Source: JASHUC01 sp050738595
Lineage (GTDB): Bacteria > Pseudomonadota > Gammaproteobacteria > Steroidobacterales > Steroidobacteraceae
Reading direction: 5' to 3'
DNA length: 64,000 nt
Assembly (NCBI GenBank): GCA_050738595.1
Contig: JBOHZR010000141.1
Span: 1 to 64,000 of the forward strand
A model generated the notes under the pieces. It was not told the origin of the DNA. It saw nothing but the letters and a program-made list of their open reading frames with translations, and did not search any database. Made by a program: the position numbers and the translations under genes. Shown here one piece after another: positions 43,164-52,120 of the stretch; position 1 is the first letter of the stretch, and each line of letters opens with the position of its first letter.

Positions 43164-44987
43164 ATGGCGATTTTCGGATTCTTGGGAGCGTTTCGCGGGC
43201 AATCAGGCCTTGATGGGCTTCACGCTTACGGGAGCCAGGTAGCAAACGCGGCGGGAAATGTCCAATCACCTGCTCACAGGAGCGGGGACTTCATCCAGTT
43301 CTGCTCCGGATCGTCGGTCGCCCGCGATGGCTCGCTCGCGATCGCGCTGACCGGGCGACCGCGGCTCGCCGGACGCGTAGTGGCGGACGATCCGGCGACC
43401 GCCATCCTCGCAAGATTTCGTCGGGAAGACATCGGCGTCCTCGCAAGCCTCACCGGCCCCTTCGCACTCGCCATCGTGGATGGCACCCGACGCCGCGCCC
43501 TCCTGGCTATCGACCGCATGGGCATCGAGCGACTCGCTTTCTGCTCCCGGCAGGGCGGCATCGTGTTTTCGACGTCCGCCGAGCTCATCGCACGCTCACC
43601 CGAGGTCGGGGCGCTCGTGCATCCCCAGGCGCTCTTCGACTACCTTCTGCACCACGCTATCCCCGCCCCCGCGACGATCTTTCGGGACGTGTACAAGCTC
43701 CACGCCGGGAGTTACGCGCTCTTCGAGGACGGCGCCCTGAAACGCGAGCGATACTGGAAGCCGAAGTTCACCGCGGGCCGACCGGCTCCTTACGAAGCTT
43801 TGCGCTCTGAGCTCCACGAATCGCTCGCGCAAGCCGTAACGGCCGAAGTCTCAGCGGACGAAGACGCGGGCTGTTTCCTGAGCGGCGGTCTCGACAGTTC
43901 CACCGTGACAGGCATGCTCAGCCGCGCGAGTCCGTCCACGGCGAAGACTTTCTCGATCGGGTTCGGGTACCCGGAGTATGACGAGCTCGCCTATGCCCGG
44001 ATCGTTAATGACCACTTCCACTGCAAAGGTCACGAACAGGTCATACGGGGGTCGGACATCGTCGCGGCGATGCCTGCGATCGCGCGGGCGTACGACGAGC
44101 CGTTCGGTAACTCCTCGGCGCTCCCGACCTACTATTGCGCCCTTCTCGCGCGCGCTCACGGCGTCCGCCACCTGCTCGCGGGCGACGGCGGTGACGAGCT
44201 GTTCGCGGGCAATTCCCGCTATGTCGAGCAGCTCGTGTTCGAGCGATATGCGCTCGTTCCCGAGCCCGTCCGCCGTGGGCTGCTCGAGCCGGTCGTGTCG
44301 GGCTGGCCCGACAGCTTTCTGGTCTCCCCCGTTCGCAGGGCGAGGAGCTACATCAAACAGGCTAACACTCCACTGCCTGACCGGCTCGAGAGCTGGAACC
44401 TGCTCGTGCGCCTCGGGCTCACCGAGGTGCTGTCTCGAGAGTGGCTCGATACCATCGATCCCCAGCACCCGTTCTCCGAGATGCGCGCTCTCTGGGGCTC
44501 GACACCGAGCGACGCGTACCTGCATCGCATGCTGTACTATGACTGGCAATACACGCTCGCCGATAACGATCTGAGAAAGGTCCAAACCATGTGCGCCCTC
44601 GCCGGCGTGCGTGTCTCCTACCCGATGTTGTATCCGCAGGTGGTGGATCTCTCGACGCGGATTCCGCCGCGCCTCATGATGCCGTCCGCGAAGTTGCGGG
44701 ACTTCTACAAGCGCACGATGCGCGGCTTCCTTCCAGAAGTCGTCATTCTCAAAAAGAAGCACGGATTCGGTCTGCCGTTTGGCCTCTGGTTGAGAGACTC
44801 CGAGGAGTTGCGTAGCCTGATCTTCGACAATCTCACGGCGCTACGTAAGCGCCGCATTCTGCGCGAGGATTTCATCGATCGACTGCTCGAGCTTCATCGT
44901 GAGGAGGACGCGCGCTACTACGGTGTGTTCCTATGGGTCGCGGTGATGCTCGAACTGTGGCTGCGAGAGCATGCCGTCTCGCTCTGA
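43164..44987 (+). CDS. Asparagine-synthetase-like amide ligase lacking the glutaminase cysteine
   Basis: A 607-residue protein with the two-domain AsnB layout. The N-terminal Ntn-hydrolase-like domain begins MAIFGFLGAF, so the essential Cys2 of class II glutamine amidotransferases is replaced by Ala. The synthetase domain keeps the ATP PP-loop SGGLDSS (from Ser240), LLAGDGGDELFAGN and late KKKHGFGLPFG. An enzyme that adenylates a carboxylate but cannot draw ammonia from glutamine resembles beta-lactam synthetases and other amine-using AsnB relatives. The ATG at 43164 is the only start that avoids the divergent ACP. It is followed 15 bp later by the deacetylase. Confidence 0.85.
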   Translation: MAIFGFLGAFRGQSGLDGLHAYGSQVANAAGNVQSPAHRSGDFIQFCSGSSVARDGSLAIALTGRPRLAGRVVADDPATAILARFRREDIGVLASLTGPFALAIVDGTRRRALLAIDRMGIERLAFCSRQGGIVFSTSAELIARSPEVGALVHPQALFDYLLHHAIPAPATIFRDVYKLHAGSYALFEDGALKRERYWKPKFTAGRPAPYEALRSELHESLAQAVTAEVSADEDAGCFLSGGLDSSTVTGMLSRASPSTAKTFSIGFGYPEYDELAYARIVNDHFHCKGHEQVIRGSDIVAAMPAIARAYDEPFGNSSALPTYYCALLARAHGVRHLLAGDGGDELFAGNSRYVEQLVFERYALVPEPVRRGLLEPVVSGWPDSFLVSPVRRARSYIKQANTPLPDRLESWNLLVRLGLTEVLSREWLDTIDPQHPFSEMRALWGSTPSDAYLHRMLYYDWQYTLADNDLRKVQTMCALAGVRVSYPMLYPQVVDLSTRIPPRLMMPSAKLRDFYKRTMRGFLPEVVILKKKHGFGLPFGLWLRDSEELRSLIFDNLTALRKRRILREDFIDRLLELHREEDARYYGVFLWVAVMLELWLREHAVSL

Positions 44988-45002
44988 TACGAGCTCATCC
45001 GG

Positions 45003-45995
45003 ATGAGAAAGCTCCCTTCAATCGGCTCATGGCTGATCCGACTCTGCAGCTGGATCACGACGCAGGGGGAAGGAGGCGCGGCGCTCGCGATACTCATCTT
45101 CCATCGGGTGTTGCCGGAATTCGACCCGCTTCTCGCGAGTGAGCCCGATGCCGAACGATTCGCCGCGATTCTCGATCTCCTTCAAACGCACTTCAGAGTG
45201 CTCGAGCTTGCCGAGGCCCTTCTCCGCCTGCGGGAACGTCGCCTTCCGAAGCGTGCGCTCTGCGTGACGTTCGACGACGGTTACGCGAACAACTACACTG
45301 TCGCGCTGCCGATACTCCTCGCCAAGGGCGCTCCCGCAACCGTATTCGTCGCCTCCGGATTCCTCGACGGGGGCAGGATGTTCAACGACACGATCATCGA
45401 GGCCGTTCGTCGCGCGCCGCGCGGGCTCGACTTGAGGGATATCGGGCTCGGTATCCACGAGCTCAGCGATGACTCGTTGAGAGTGAATGCCATCGAGAGC
45501 ATCATCATGAAGCTCAAGTACGCTGCACCTGATGAGCGCTCGCGACTCGCCGAAGGGGTTATCGAGCGGGCTGGGCCTCTCCCGCCGTCGCAACTCATGA
45601 TGACGAGCGCCCAGCTGCGAGCGCTTCACAAATCGGGCGTGCAAATCGGTGCGCACACAGTCACCCATCCCATCCTTGCCTCCGTGAGCGAGGAGGAAGC
45701 TCGTGAGGAGATCACTTCCGGAAAGCGTCAGCTCGAGACCATCCTCGGCGCACCGGTGACGCTGTTCGCCTATCCGAACGGCAAGCCGGGGACCGATTAT
45801 CATCGAAATCACGTCGAGATCGCCCGGCGGGCGGGGTTCGAAGCGGCCCTGTCCACCGCTTGGGCCGTAGCGCATCCGGATGGTGACCGGTTCCAGATTC
45901 CCCGAATCGCGCCCTGGGATAGATCGGCTCTGCGTTACGGCCTGCGTATCGCGAGAAGCTACCGGGTGCGCATCGTCCAGCGTGCCCAGGAGTAG
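45003..45995 (+). CDS. Polysaccharide deacetylase (NodB fold)
   Basis: A 330-residue carbohydrate esterase 4-type protein. The metal-binding motif 1 is VTFDDGYANNY and motif 2 HTVTHP; FAYPNGKPG is the third conserved loop. It should remove N-acetyl groups from an amino sugar, exposing an amine that could then take another acyl group. No clear signal peptide is present, though a weakly hydrophobic N-terminus exists. It is cotranscribed with the AsnB-like gene (15-bp gap), which makes a deacetylate-then-reacylate sequence conceivable. Confidence 0.88.
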   Translation: MRKLPSIGSWLIRLCSWITTQGEGGAALAILIFHRVLPEFDPLLASEPDAERFAAILDLLQTHFRVLELAEALLRLRERRLPKRALCVTFDDGYANNYTVALPILLAKGAPATVFVASGFLDGGRMFNDTIIEAVRRAPRGLDLRDIGLGIHELSDDSLRVNAIESIIMKLKYAAPDERSRLAEGVIERAGPLPPSQLMMTSAQLRALHKSGVQIGAHTVTHPILASVSEEEAREEITSGKRQLETILGAPVTLFAYPNGKPGTDYHRNHVEIARRAGFEAALSTAWAVAHPDGDRFQIPRIAPWDRSALRYGLRIARSYRVRIVQRAQE

Positions 45996-45999
45996 CTTA

Positions 46000-47330
46000 A
46001 GATGGAGACCTTCGAAATCTTCCGCCACTCGAAGTTGGGTGGACTTGCCAAAATGGTTTGCAGCGTGATACGCAGCGTCGCTGCGGCGCCCTTCGCCGAG
46101 TAGCTACCATCCGGCCCGCGCGTTGGGTTGTCCTCTACGCCGTTGATCTTCCTAGTCCGGACGCCAGAGCGCTTGCGCAAGCGGTGCACGTTGTTGCTTC
46201 GGAACGCTGCGACTCGTGCGGGTAGGACGCGCTCCGCGTTTAGGATGTCGGCGATCTCCCGATCAAACTTGCCGCCCTTCGCCAGCTCTCGAAGGCGTTT
46301 CTGCAACGCCGGTGTAGACTCGCAAACGCCGTATGAGCGCACACGCCGCGGCACTTGGTGCTCCGAGACGGCGCCCGTTTGCCAGGTGATCCGCATCGTC
46401 TCCAGTCCCCGATTTCGCGATTGATCGAGAGCGACGTCGCGGATCAGCAGCCGCACGATGCGCTTGCGCTCGATCGCATCGGCGATCTGCCATACGCGGG
46501 GAGAATTTCTCGGCAAGGCTCATCACCTCGGCACGTTCGTCGCTCGAGAGGGGTCCGGCTTGCTCGCGCTGCCGTGCCTAACGGCCTGCTCCGTCTCCTC
46601 CTGTTGCCGCAGCTTCTCCTCCCAGGCTCGCTCCCGAGAACGCGCCACCAAGCGGTTCTCCGGCTCGACCTGGTCATACTGGCGTCGTGCGCGTTCCACC
46701 TCATGGCATGCCCGCTCACACTTCAAGCGCCACTGCTGCGCGAGCGATTTGATCTGCGACTCAAGCTCTCCCACCGCCGCGACCGCCAGGGCGATCTGAT
46801 CGGGCGAGAGCGCCTCCAGTACGAGCCGCTCGATCTGCGCATGGACCGAGAGCGCGCGCCCTTCCTGACAACGGGGGCTGCCGTCGGCCCGCGCGCCCAC
46901 CTTGCACCTGTACACCGGATAGTCGCCCTTGGGCCCCGAGTAATGCAGGCTCATCCGTTGCCCGCATCGGCCGCAGATCGCGATGCCCTGCAGCAGGGCG
47001 TGGCCCTTGCGTGGCGCACCCGGTCGATCGCGCCGCGGCCGCGTAGCGTTACTCAGGAGTCGGCTCTGGTTGGCTGGTTGGCCACGAACTCCTCCCAGCT
47101 GATGTAGCTCGGATGGGCATCCTTGAGGCATACGGGCCAGCGCTCGACCGGCAACCGCACGATCGTCGGACGGGTCTGTCCGGACCGACGCCGTTGCGGA
47201 TCGGGTTGATGCTGCCCGTACACGTACGCGCCTGCGTGGCCGGGTTATGCATGCCCGCTCTCACCTTGATCGTCGCGCTACAGAGATGCGTCGCATACAT
47301 AAGGCCCTTGTAGCGGCGCCGCGTGGTGAC
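46000..47330 (-). pseudogene. Large serine recombinase remnant (C-terminal parts, several frameshifts)
   Basis: The minus strand carries pieces of a recombinase in different frames. VRLPVERWP and YISWEEFVANQ lie near 47080-47180. A zinc-ribbon segment, GIAICGRCGQRMSLHY with YRCKVGARADGSP and a coiled-coil tail, lies at about 46523-47030. A C-terminal part (IADAIERKRIVRLLIRDV, GKFDREIADILNAERV, NNVHRLRKRSGV) lies at about 46000-46500. The N-terminal catalytic resolvase domain is absent and stops or frame changes separate the parts, so it is non-functional debris of a phage- or transposon-type integrase. Confidence 0.8.
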
Positions 47331-47424
47331 GACATGAACCGTGCCACCATGATGGGACATGCCAGAAAAGCCAGAAAACCCCTCTCGCTTCGCGCGAAAC
47401 CCTGCAAAAACGGCTATCTGCTGA

Positions 47425-47559
47425 CTACCGTAAAATCAAATCGAGGGAGAACTTCAGGCCCACGAAACGCGGCTCTTCCCGCCCCGCTTCGGCTACCGCC
47501 ACGGCGATGGTGTCCTTATGCACATCCAATCCGACGAAAGAAGTGATAGTCCTTTTCAC
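47425..47559 (-). pseudogene. IS110-family transposase, N-terminal fragment
   Basis: From a GTG at 47559, preceded by the strong Shine-Dalgarno GAGGAGG, the frame reads KRTITSFVGLDVHKDTIAV and AVAEAGREEPRFVG. This is the start of the DEDD domain of IS110 transposases, including the first catalytic Asp in GLDVHK. Homology stops at about 47458 and the frame closes at 47425; the rest of the element is missing. Confidence 0.8.
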
Positions 47560-47715
47560 GGGTCTGCCTCCTCTACTGTTGCAGCCAGTCGCCCTCGAGC
47601 GCTCTGCATGTGGCTCGGCGCACCTCGGTGCGCAACCCACGATACCGGAGGCAGACCTCTTCCTCTCAACTCGCCAGTGATGCCTGACCGCCGGCACGCG
47701 TCAGGCCATAGTGTC

Positions 47716-49083
47716 TTATATGGACGACGAGAGAGCGCTCGCGCGACTCACGACGTAACGATGCTTCCCGGATCTCTCCGGCTCGATGCGTTCCACGCGC
47801 GTGATCTTTACGGGTGTGTCGGGACCCAGGCGCCGTGCGAGCCCCGCGAGAACGGTCCGCTCAATGTCGCCCGTGAACTCGGGAGCCGCAACGATCTGCA
47901 AGTCGATGCCGAGATCTTCGGACTGTATGAACTTGAACGAGCGTACACCGGCCTTGTCGCGTACCTCGTAGATCATTGCGAGGGCATGCATCACCGTGCC
48001 GGAGCGGGTTCGAATGAAGTCCGTCGTGCGCCCCTGCACAGTTTCGAGCACCGGTAGACCCCTCCCGCACTGGCACGGCCGCTCCGAGAGCGTCGCCATG
48101 TCCCCGGTGCGATAGCGCACGAACGGAAAGTCCCGGGTCGCAAGATGCGTGATGACTACCTCGCCCGGCACGCCCGCCGCAACTGCCTGTCCAGCCGCAT
48201 CGGTGAGCTCCACGACTACGTGCTCGAATGACAGATGCAGCGATCCCGAGGGACATTGATGAGCGATGAAGCCGCCGTCTCGAGAGCCGTAGCCGTTCGC
48301 GACGGGTGCGCCGAAAGCTTCCTCCAAGATCTGGCGCTGGTGGGGGTACAGGGTTTCCCCCGTAGTAAAAACGACGCGCACCCCGCAGTCGCGCAGCGTA
48401 ATCCCCTTGGAGCAAGCATGAGCCGCGAGGCGAGCCAGGGCCGAGGCGTACCCGAACATCATGCGCGGCCGGGCTCTGCGGATGACTTCGACATACTCGT
48501 TCATCCCCTGCTCGGACATGTCGAACGCCGGCAGGAGGCGCGAGCGCAATACTCGATCGCGCAACGACTTGACCTGGTCCTGTGCTCCGAGCTCGATGGG
48601 CGAGCCCCAGAGGACGATCTCCGGATCACCGATATCGACGCCCCACCACCGGGTTGCTCGCCACTTCGACGCCACGTCATGAGAGATCCGATCCATGCCC
48701 ATGTAAAAGATGAGCGGCTCGCCGCTCGATCCACCGGTGTTGAAACGGACGACCCGTCCTGCGCTCTCAGACATCAGCCGCTGGGTGTTCGTCCGGATGA
48801 GATCCTTGGTGAGAACGGGCAGCGTCGTGAGTTCGTCGATCGAGGATAGCCGCTCGGGGTGGAATCCGACCCGGCCGAACAGCTCTCGATAGTAGGGGAC
48901 CAGGCGCCCGGCTTGCGCCAGAAACGTCCGTAGCCGCTCGAGGCGCAGTGCCTCGAGCGCTGGGCGGTCGAGCCATTGCGTGCGCTCGAGCTCGCGGCGC
49001 AATGCGACGCTCTGATGACCCTTGAAAGCTTCATGCAGAGGGAACAGGACTGCGCTACAGAATCGTGTGTACATCGTTCGCAT
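47716..49083 (-). CDS. CapK/phenylacetate-CoA-ligase-like adenylate-forming protein
   Basis: A 455-residue member of the PaaK/CapK branch of adenylate-forming enzymes, with LPVLTKDLIRTNTQRLM, the P-loop-like FNTGGSSGEPLIFY, GYGSRDGGFIAHQC, RYRTGDMATL and the CQCGRGLPVLETVQGR zinc-like segment. CapK-type proteins are common in capsule and EPS loci, where their acyl substrate is usually unknown. ATG at 49083 or 49074 both fit; the 5' end overlaps the upstream glycosyltransferase. It is the last gene of the 15-kb EPS directon, next to recombinase debris. Confidence 0.85.
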   Translation of the reverse strand: MRTMYTRFCSAVLFPLHEAFKGHQSVALRRELERTQWLDRPALEALRLERLRTFLAQAGRLVPYYRELFGRVGFHPERLSSIDELTTLPVLTKDLIRTNTQRLMSESAGRVVRFNTGGSSGEPLIFYMGMDRISHDVASKWRATRWWGVDIGDPEIVLWGSPIELGAQDQVKSLRDRVLRSRLLPAFDMSEQGMNEYVEVIRRARPRMMFGYASALARLAAHACSKGITLRDCGVRVVFTTGETLYPHQRQILEEAFGAPVANGYGSRDGGFIAHQCPSGSLHLSFEHVVVELTDAAGQAVAAGVPGEVVITHLATRDFPFVRYRTGDMATLSERPCQCGRGLPVLETVQGRTTDFIRTRSGTVMHALAMIYEVRDKAGVRSFKFIQSEDLGIDLQIVAAPEFTGDIERTVLAGLARRLGPDTPVKITRVERIEPERSGKHRYVVSRASALSSSI

Positions 49084-50188
49084 CTTCGCATGCGCGACGA
49101 TTCCGGTCGCTGCGACGCTCTGATAGCTGCCGATAGAGGGTGAGCCATTGGCCGCCCACTGCGGCCCAGCTGCACGATTGGGCGACCTGCGCGGCGCCCG
49201 CACACAATGAATCCCGCAAGGCGTCGTGTCGCAATAACCGCGCCACGCCTTCCGCCATCAGCGCTGGATCGTCCGGTGGCACCAGCCAGGCGGAGCGTCC
49301 GTGTTCGACGAGAAAGGGTACGCCTCCCACGTTGGTGCTCACGATCGGCACGCCCGACGCGGCGGCCTCGAGCACCGAGTTGGGTGTGTTGTCCACCCGA
49401 CTGGGATTGAGCGCAATGTCAGCACGGCCGTAGAGCTCGGCCACCATCTCCGGTTCGAGCCGGCCCGTGAATCGGATCCGATCGGACACGCCGAGCTCGG
49501 CGGCGAGCCGCTCGAGCGGCGCACGCTCGGGTCCCGATCCAGCGATGGAAACGGTCAGGTCCGGAAAATCCCGGTGAAGCTTGGCCGCCGCTCGGATCGC
49601 GGTATCGATGCCGTAGATCGCCTCTAAGCTGCGGGCGATTACGATGTGCCGACCGCGCCCCTCGGGTCGTGGCACCGGCCTGAACAGCTCGAGGTTGACG
49701 ACATTCGGGATGATGCGCGCGGAGATGCCGTGCTCAGCGAAGACCCCTTGGAGGAAGCGCGAGGGCACGATCACGGCACTCGCGGCCCGCAACATCGACG
49801 CAACGACTCGTGGAGCGCTCGCCAGAAACTCCCGGGCTAGGCCTCCGCGGTAGTTGATGATGACAGGCACATCCCGTCGAAGCGCCGCGCGCACGGCAGG
49901 CGCCGCGAGCAGGAACCAGGCCCAGCCAGAATTGGCCATGACGTGCATCACGTCCACCTCATGCGAGGCGGACGCGAGGGCGCGGCGATACGGAAGCAGG
50001 CGGGCTACCGCCCTCACGCCGCGTATCTTGCCCAGCCACGCGGGCGAATAGGGCTCGTTGCTGCAGACGAGCCGCACTTTCACCCCGTCGGAGGCGAGCA
50101 GTCGAGCCAGTTGGCGCGTCTGGTTTGCCATGCCGCCGGCCGGTGGTGGCAAAGGCCCTACGAGCCCAACGCAAACGGGGTTCTCCAA
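49055..50188 (-). CDS. Family 4 glycosyltransferase (TTG start)
   Basis: A 377-residue GT-B transferase. The N-domain reads VGLVGPLPPPAGGMANQTRQLA. The C-domain has HIVIARSLEAIYGIDTAIRAA, VSIAGSGPERAPLERLA, IRFTGRLEPEMVAELYGRADIALNPS and the donor-binding ESxLEAAASG-like stretch NSVLEAAASGVPIVSTNVGG. The only start preserving the first beta-strand is TTG at 50188, 3 bp after the amidotransferase stop. It adds a sugar to the EPS repeat unit; the donor is unknown. Confidence 0.9.
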   Translation of the reverse strand: MENPVCVGLVGPLPPPAGGMANQTRQLARLLASDGVKVRLVCSNEPYSPAWLGKIRGVRAVARLLPYRRALASASHEVDVMHVMANSGWAWFLLAAPAVRAALRRDVPVIINYRGGLAREFLASAPRVVASMLRAASAVIVPSRFLQGVFAEHGISARIIPNVVNLELFRPVPRPEGRGRHIVIARSLEAIYGIDTAIRAAAKLHRDFPDLTVSIAGSGPERAPLERLAAELGVSDRIRFTGRLEPEMVAELYGRADIALNPSRVDNTPNSVLEAAASGVPIVSTNVGGVPFLVEHGRSAWLVPPDDPALMAEGVARLLRHDALRDSLCAGAAQVAQSCSWAAVGGQWLTLYRQLSERRSDRNRRACEDANDVHTIL

Positions 50189-50191
50189 AAC

Positions 50192-52120
50192 TCATCCCGC
50201 TGCGCGAAGCGCGAGTCGCTCGCCAGCGCCCAGGACGTTGCGCAGGAACGCTTCGAACATGAGCACGGTCCACAGGCACGCGCTGAAGTCGCGCCTGCCT
50301 GACTGATGCGCCTCGACCATCCGCCCGAGCACACGCTGATCGAAAAGTCCGCTCTCCGCGAGCGCGCTGCCGAGCGCCGCATCGCGTACGCGGTCGCGCA
50401 GCGGTCCTCGAAACCATCCTGCGAGTGGCACGGCGAAGCCCATTTTCGGGCGATACAGCACATCGTGAGGCAGCCGCTTCTCGAATGTTTTCTTCAGCAG
50501 GAACTTGCCTTCACCGTCCCGAATCTTGAACGTCGAAGGCAGGCTGGCGAGCCACTCGACCAGCGGATGATCCATGAGAGGCTCGCGTACCTCGAGCGAA
50601 TGAGCCATGCTCGCCCGGTCCACCTTCGTATTGATGTCTCCGATCAGATAAGTCTTGAGGTCGAGGTACTGCACGAGCGCCAGCGGATCGTCCGTGCCGG
50701 CACGGCCCGCGTGACGCTCGAACACCTCGTTGACACGGTAACCCCCGAGAGTGGATCTGAGCGCTGGCGAGAACAGCTCGCGTCGCTCGGCCTGGCGCAC
50801 GATGGAAACACTCTCCAGGTAGGCCTCTACCGTGCTGCGCGCAAGACCCTGAAAAGTCGTCTTCGCCCGCAGCACACGCGGCGCCCAGTCCGCTTTCGGA
50901 TAGAGCCGCCCGAGCAGACCAAACACCCGGCGGCGCGTCGCCAGGGGCAGAACCGAACGCCAGCGCTCCTCCGCACAGTGCAGACGGTATCTGCGATATC
51001 CACCGAAGCTCTCATCGCCACCGTCCCCTGACAGCGCGACCGTGACGCGCTTGCGGGCGAGCCGGCAGACACGATAGGTCGGTATCGCCGAGCTGTCGGC
51101 ATAGGGCTCGTCATAGATCTGCGCGAGCTGGTCGATCAGATCGAAATCATCGCTGGCCACGCGCTCGACAAAATGCCGCGCTCGGTGCTGATTCGCGACC
51201 GCCTCGGCGAAACGGCTCTCATCGAACTTGGGGTCGTCGAACGACATCGAACAGGTGTTGACGGGTGTCTCGCTGATGCGCGCCATTGTCGCAACGACCG
51301 CGCTCGAATCGACGCCACCGGAGAGAAATGCACCGAGCGGCACCTCCGAGATCATGCGCAACCGGATCGAGTCCTCCAGCCGCCGCTCAAGCTCTTCCAT
51401 GGCGGTCGGCAGATCGAGCTTCTGATCGAGCGTGAACCGAACGTCCCAGTATTCCCTCGAGGTGGAAGCCGCCGCTTCGCCGCGCTTGAGCACCAGGGTA
51501 TGGCCCGGCGGCAGCTTTGCGACGCTCTGGAAGATCGTGCGTGGCTCGGCGGTGTAGCCGAGCGCAAAGTACTCCTCCACAGCGCGCGCGTCGATCTCGC
51601 GCGAGACCCCCGGGTGCCGAAGGAGCGATTTCAATTCCGAGCCGAACACGAGGTGCCCGTCGGGCAAGAGCGCATAATAAAGAGGCTTCACGCCAAGCCG
51701 GTCCCGCGCGAGAAACAGCTTCTCCTGCTTGGTGTCCCAGAGCGCGAAGGCGAACATGCCCCTGAAACGCTCGACACAGCGTTCGCCCCACGCCTCCCAG
51801 CCGTGGACGATCACTTCCGTGTCGCTTCGCGTGTGGAACGTGTGGCCAAGTGCCTGGAGTTGAGGAATCAGTGTCTGATAGTTGTAGATCTCGCCGTTGA
51901 AGACGACGACGACTGATCGATCCTCGTTGTAGAGTGGCTGCTGCCCCGTTGCGAGATCGATGATCGACAACCGGCGGTGGCCGAGCGCTACGCCCGGCTC
52001 GAAGTGCTCGCCCGAGCCGTCCGGACCACGGTGGCGCAGCGAGTCATTCATGCGGCGCAGCAGCGCCCGATCGGGCTCGCGCCGCCCGCGCAGATCGCAG
52101 AACCCGGTAATGCCGCACAT
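50192..52120 (-). CDS. Asparagine-synthase-type amidotransferase, XrtA-associated (Cys2 intact)
   Basis: A 642-residue AsnB-family amidotransferase (TIGR03108-like). The N-terminus MCGITGFCDL keeps catalytic Cys2, and LRHRGPDGSGEH, NGEIYNYQTL and the PP-loop FLSGGVDSSAVVA are all intact. In XrtA loci it is thought to amidate a sugar carboxylate using glutamine. The ATG at 52120 overlaps the upstream glycosyltransferase stop by one base (TGATG). It contrasts with the Cys-less relative at 43164. With the GDP-mannose dehydrogenase at 54590 it could produce an amidated uronic acid; this is inference. Confidence 0.92.
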   Translation of the reverse strand: MCGITGFCDLRGRREPDRALLRRMNDSLRHRGPDGSGEHFEPGVALGHRRLSIIDLATGQQPLYNEDRSVVVVFNGEIYNYQTLIPQLQALGHTFHTRSDTEVIVHGWEAWGERCVERFRGMFAFALWDTKQEKLFLARDRLGVKPLYYALLPDGHLVFGSELKSLLRHPGVSREIDARAVEEYFALGYTAEPRTIFQSVAKLPPGHTLVLKRGEAAASTSREYWDVRFTLDQKLDLPTAMEELERRLEDSIRLRMISEVPLGAFLSGGVDSSAVVATMARISETPVNTCSMSFDDPKFDESRFAEAVANQHRARHFVERVASDDFDLIDQLAQIYDEPYADSSAIPTYRVCRLARKRVTVALSGDGGDESFGGYRRYRLHCAEERWRSVLPLATRRRVFGLLGRLYPKADWAPRVLRAKTTFQGLARSTVEAYLESVSIVRQAERRELFSPALRSTLGGYRVNEVFERHAGRAGTDDPLALVQYLDLKTYLIGDINTKVDRASMAHSLEVREPLMDHPLVEWLASLPSTFKIRDGEGKFLLKKTFEKRLPHDVLYRPKMGFAVPLAGWFRGPLRDRVRDAALGSALAESGLFDQRVLGRMVEAHQSGRRDFSACLWTVLMFEAFLRNVLGAGERLALRAAG

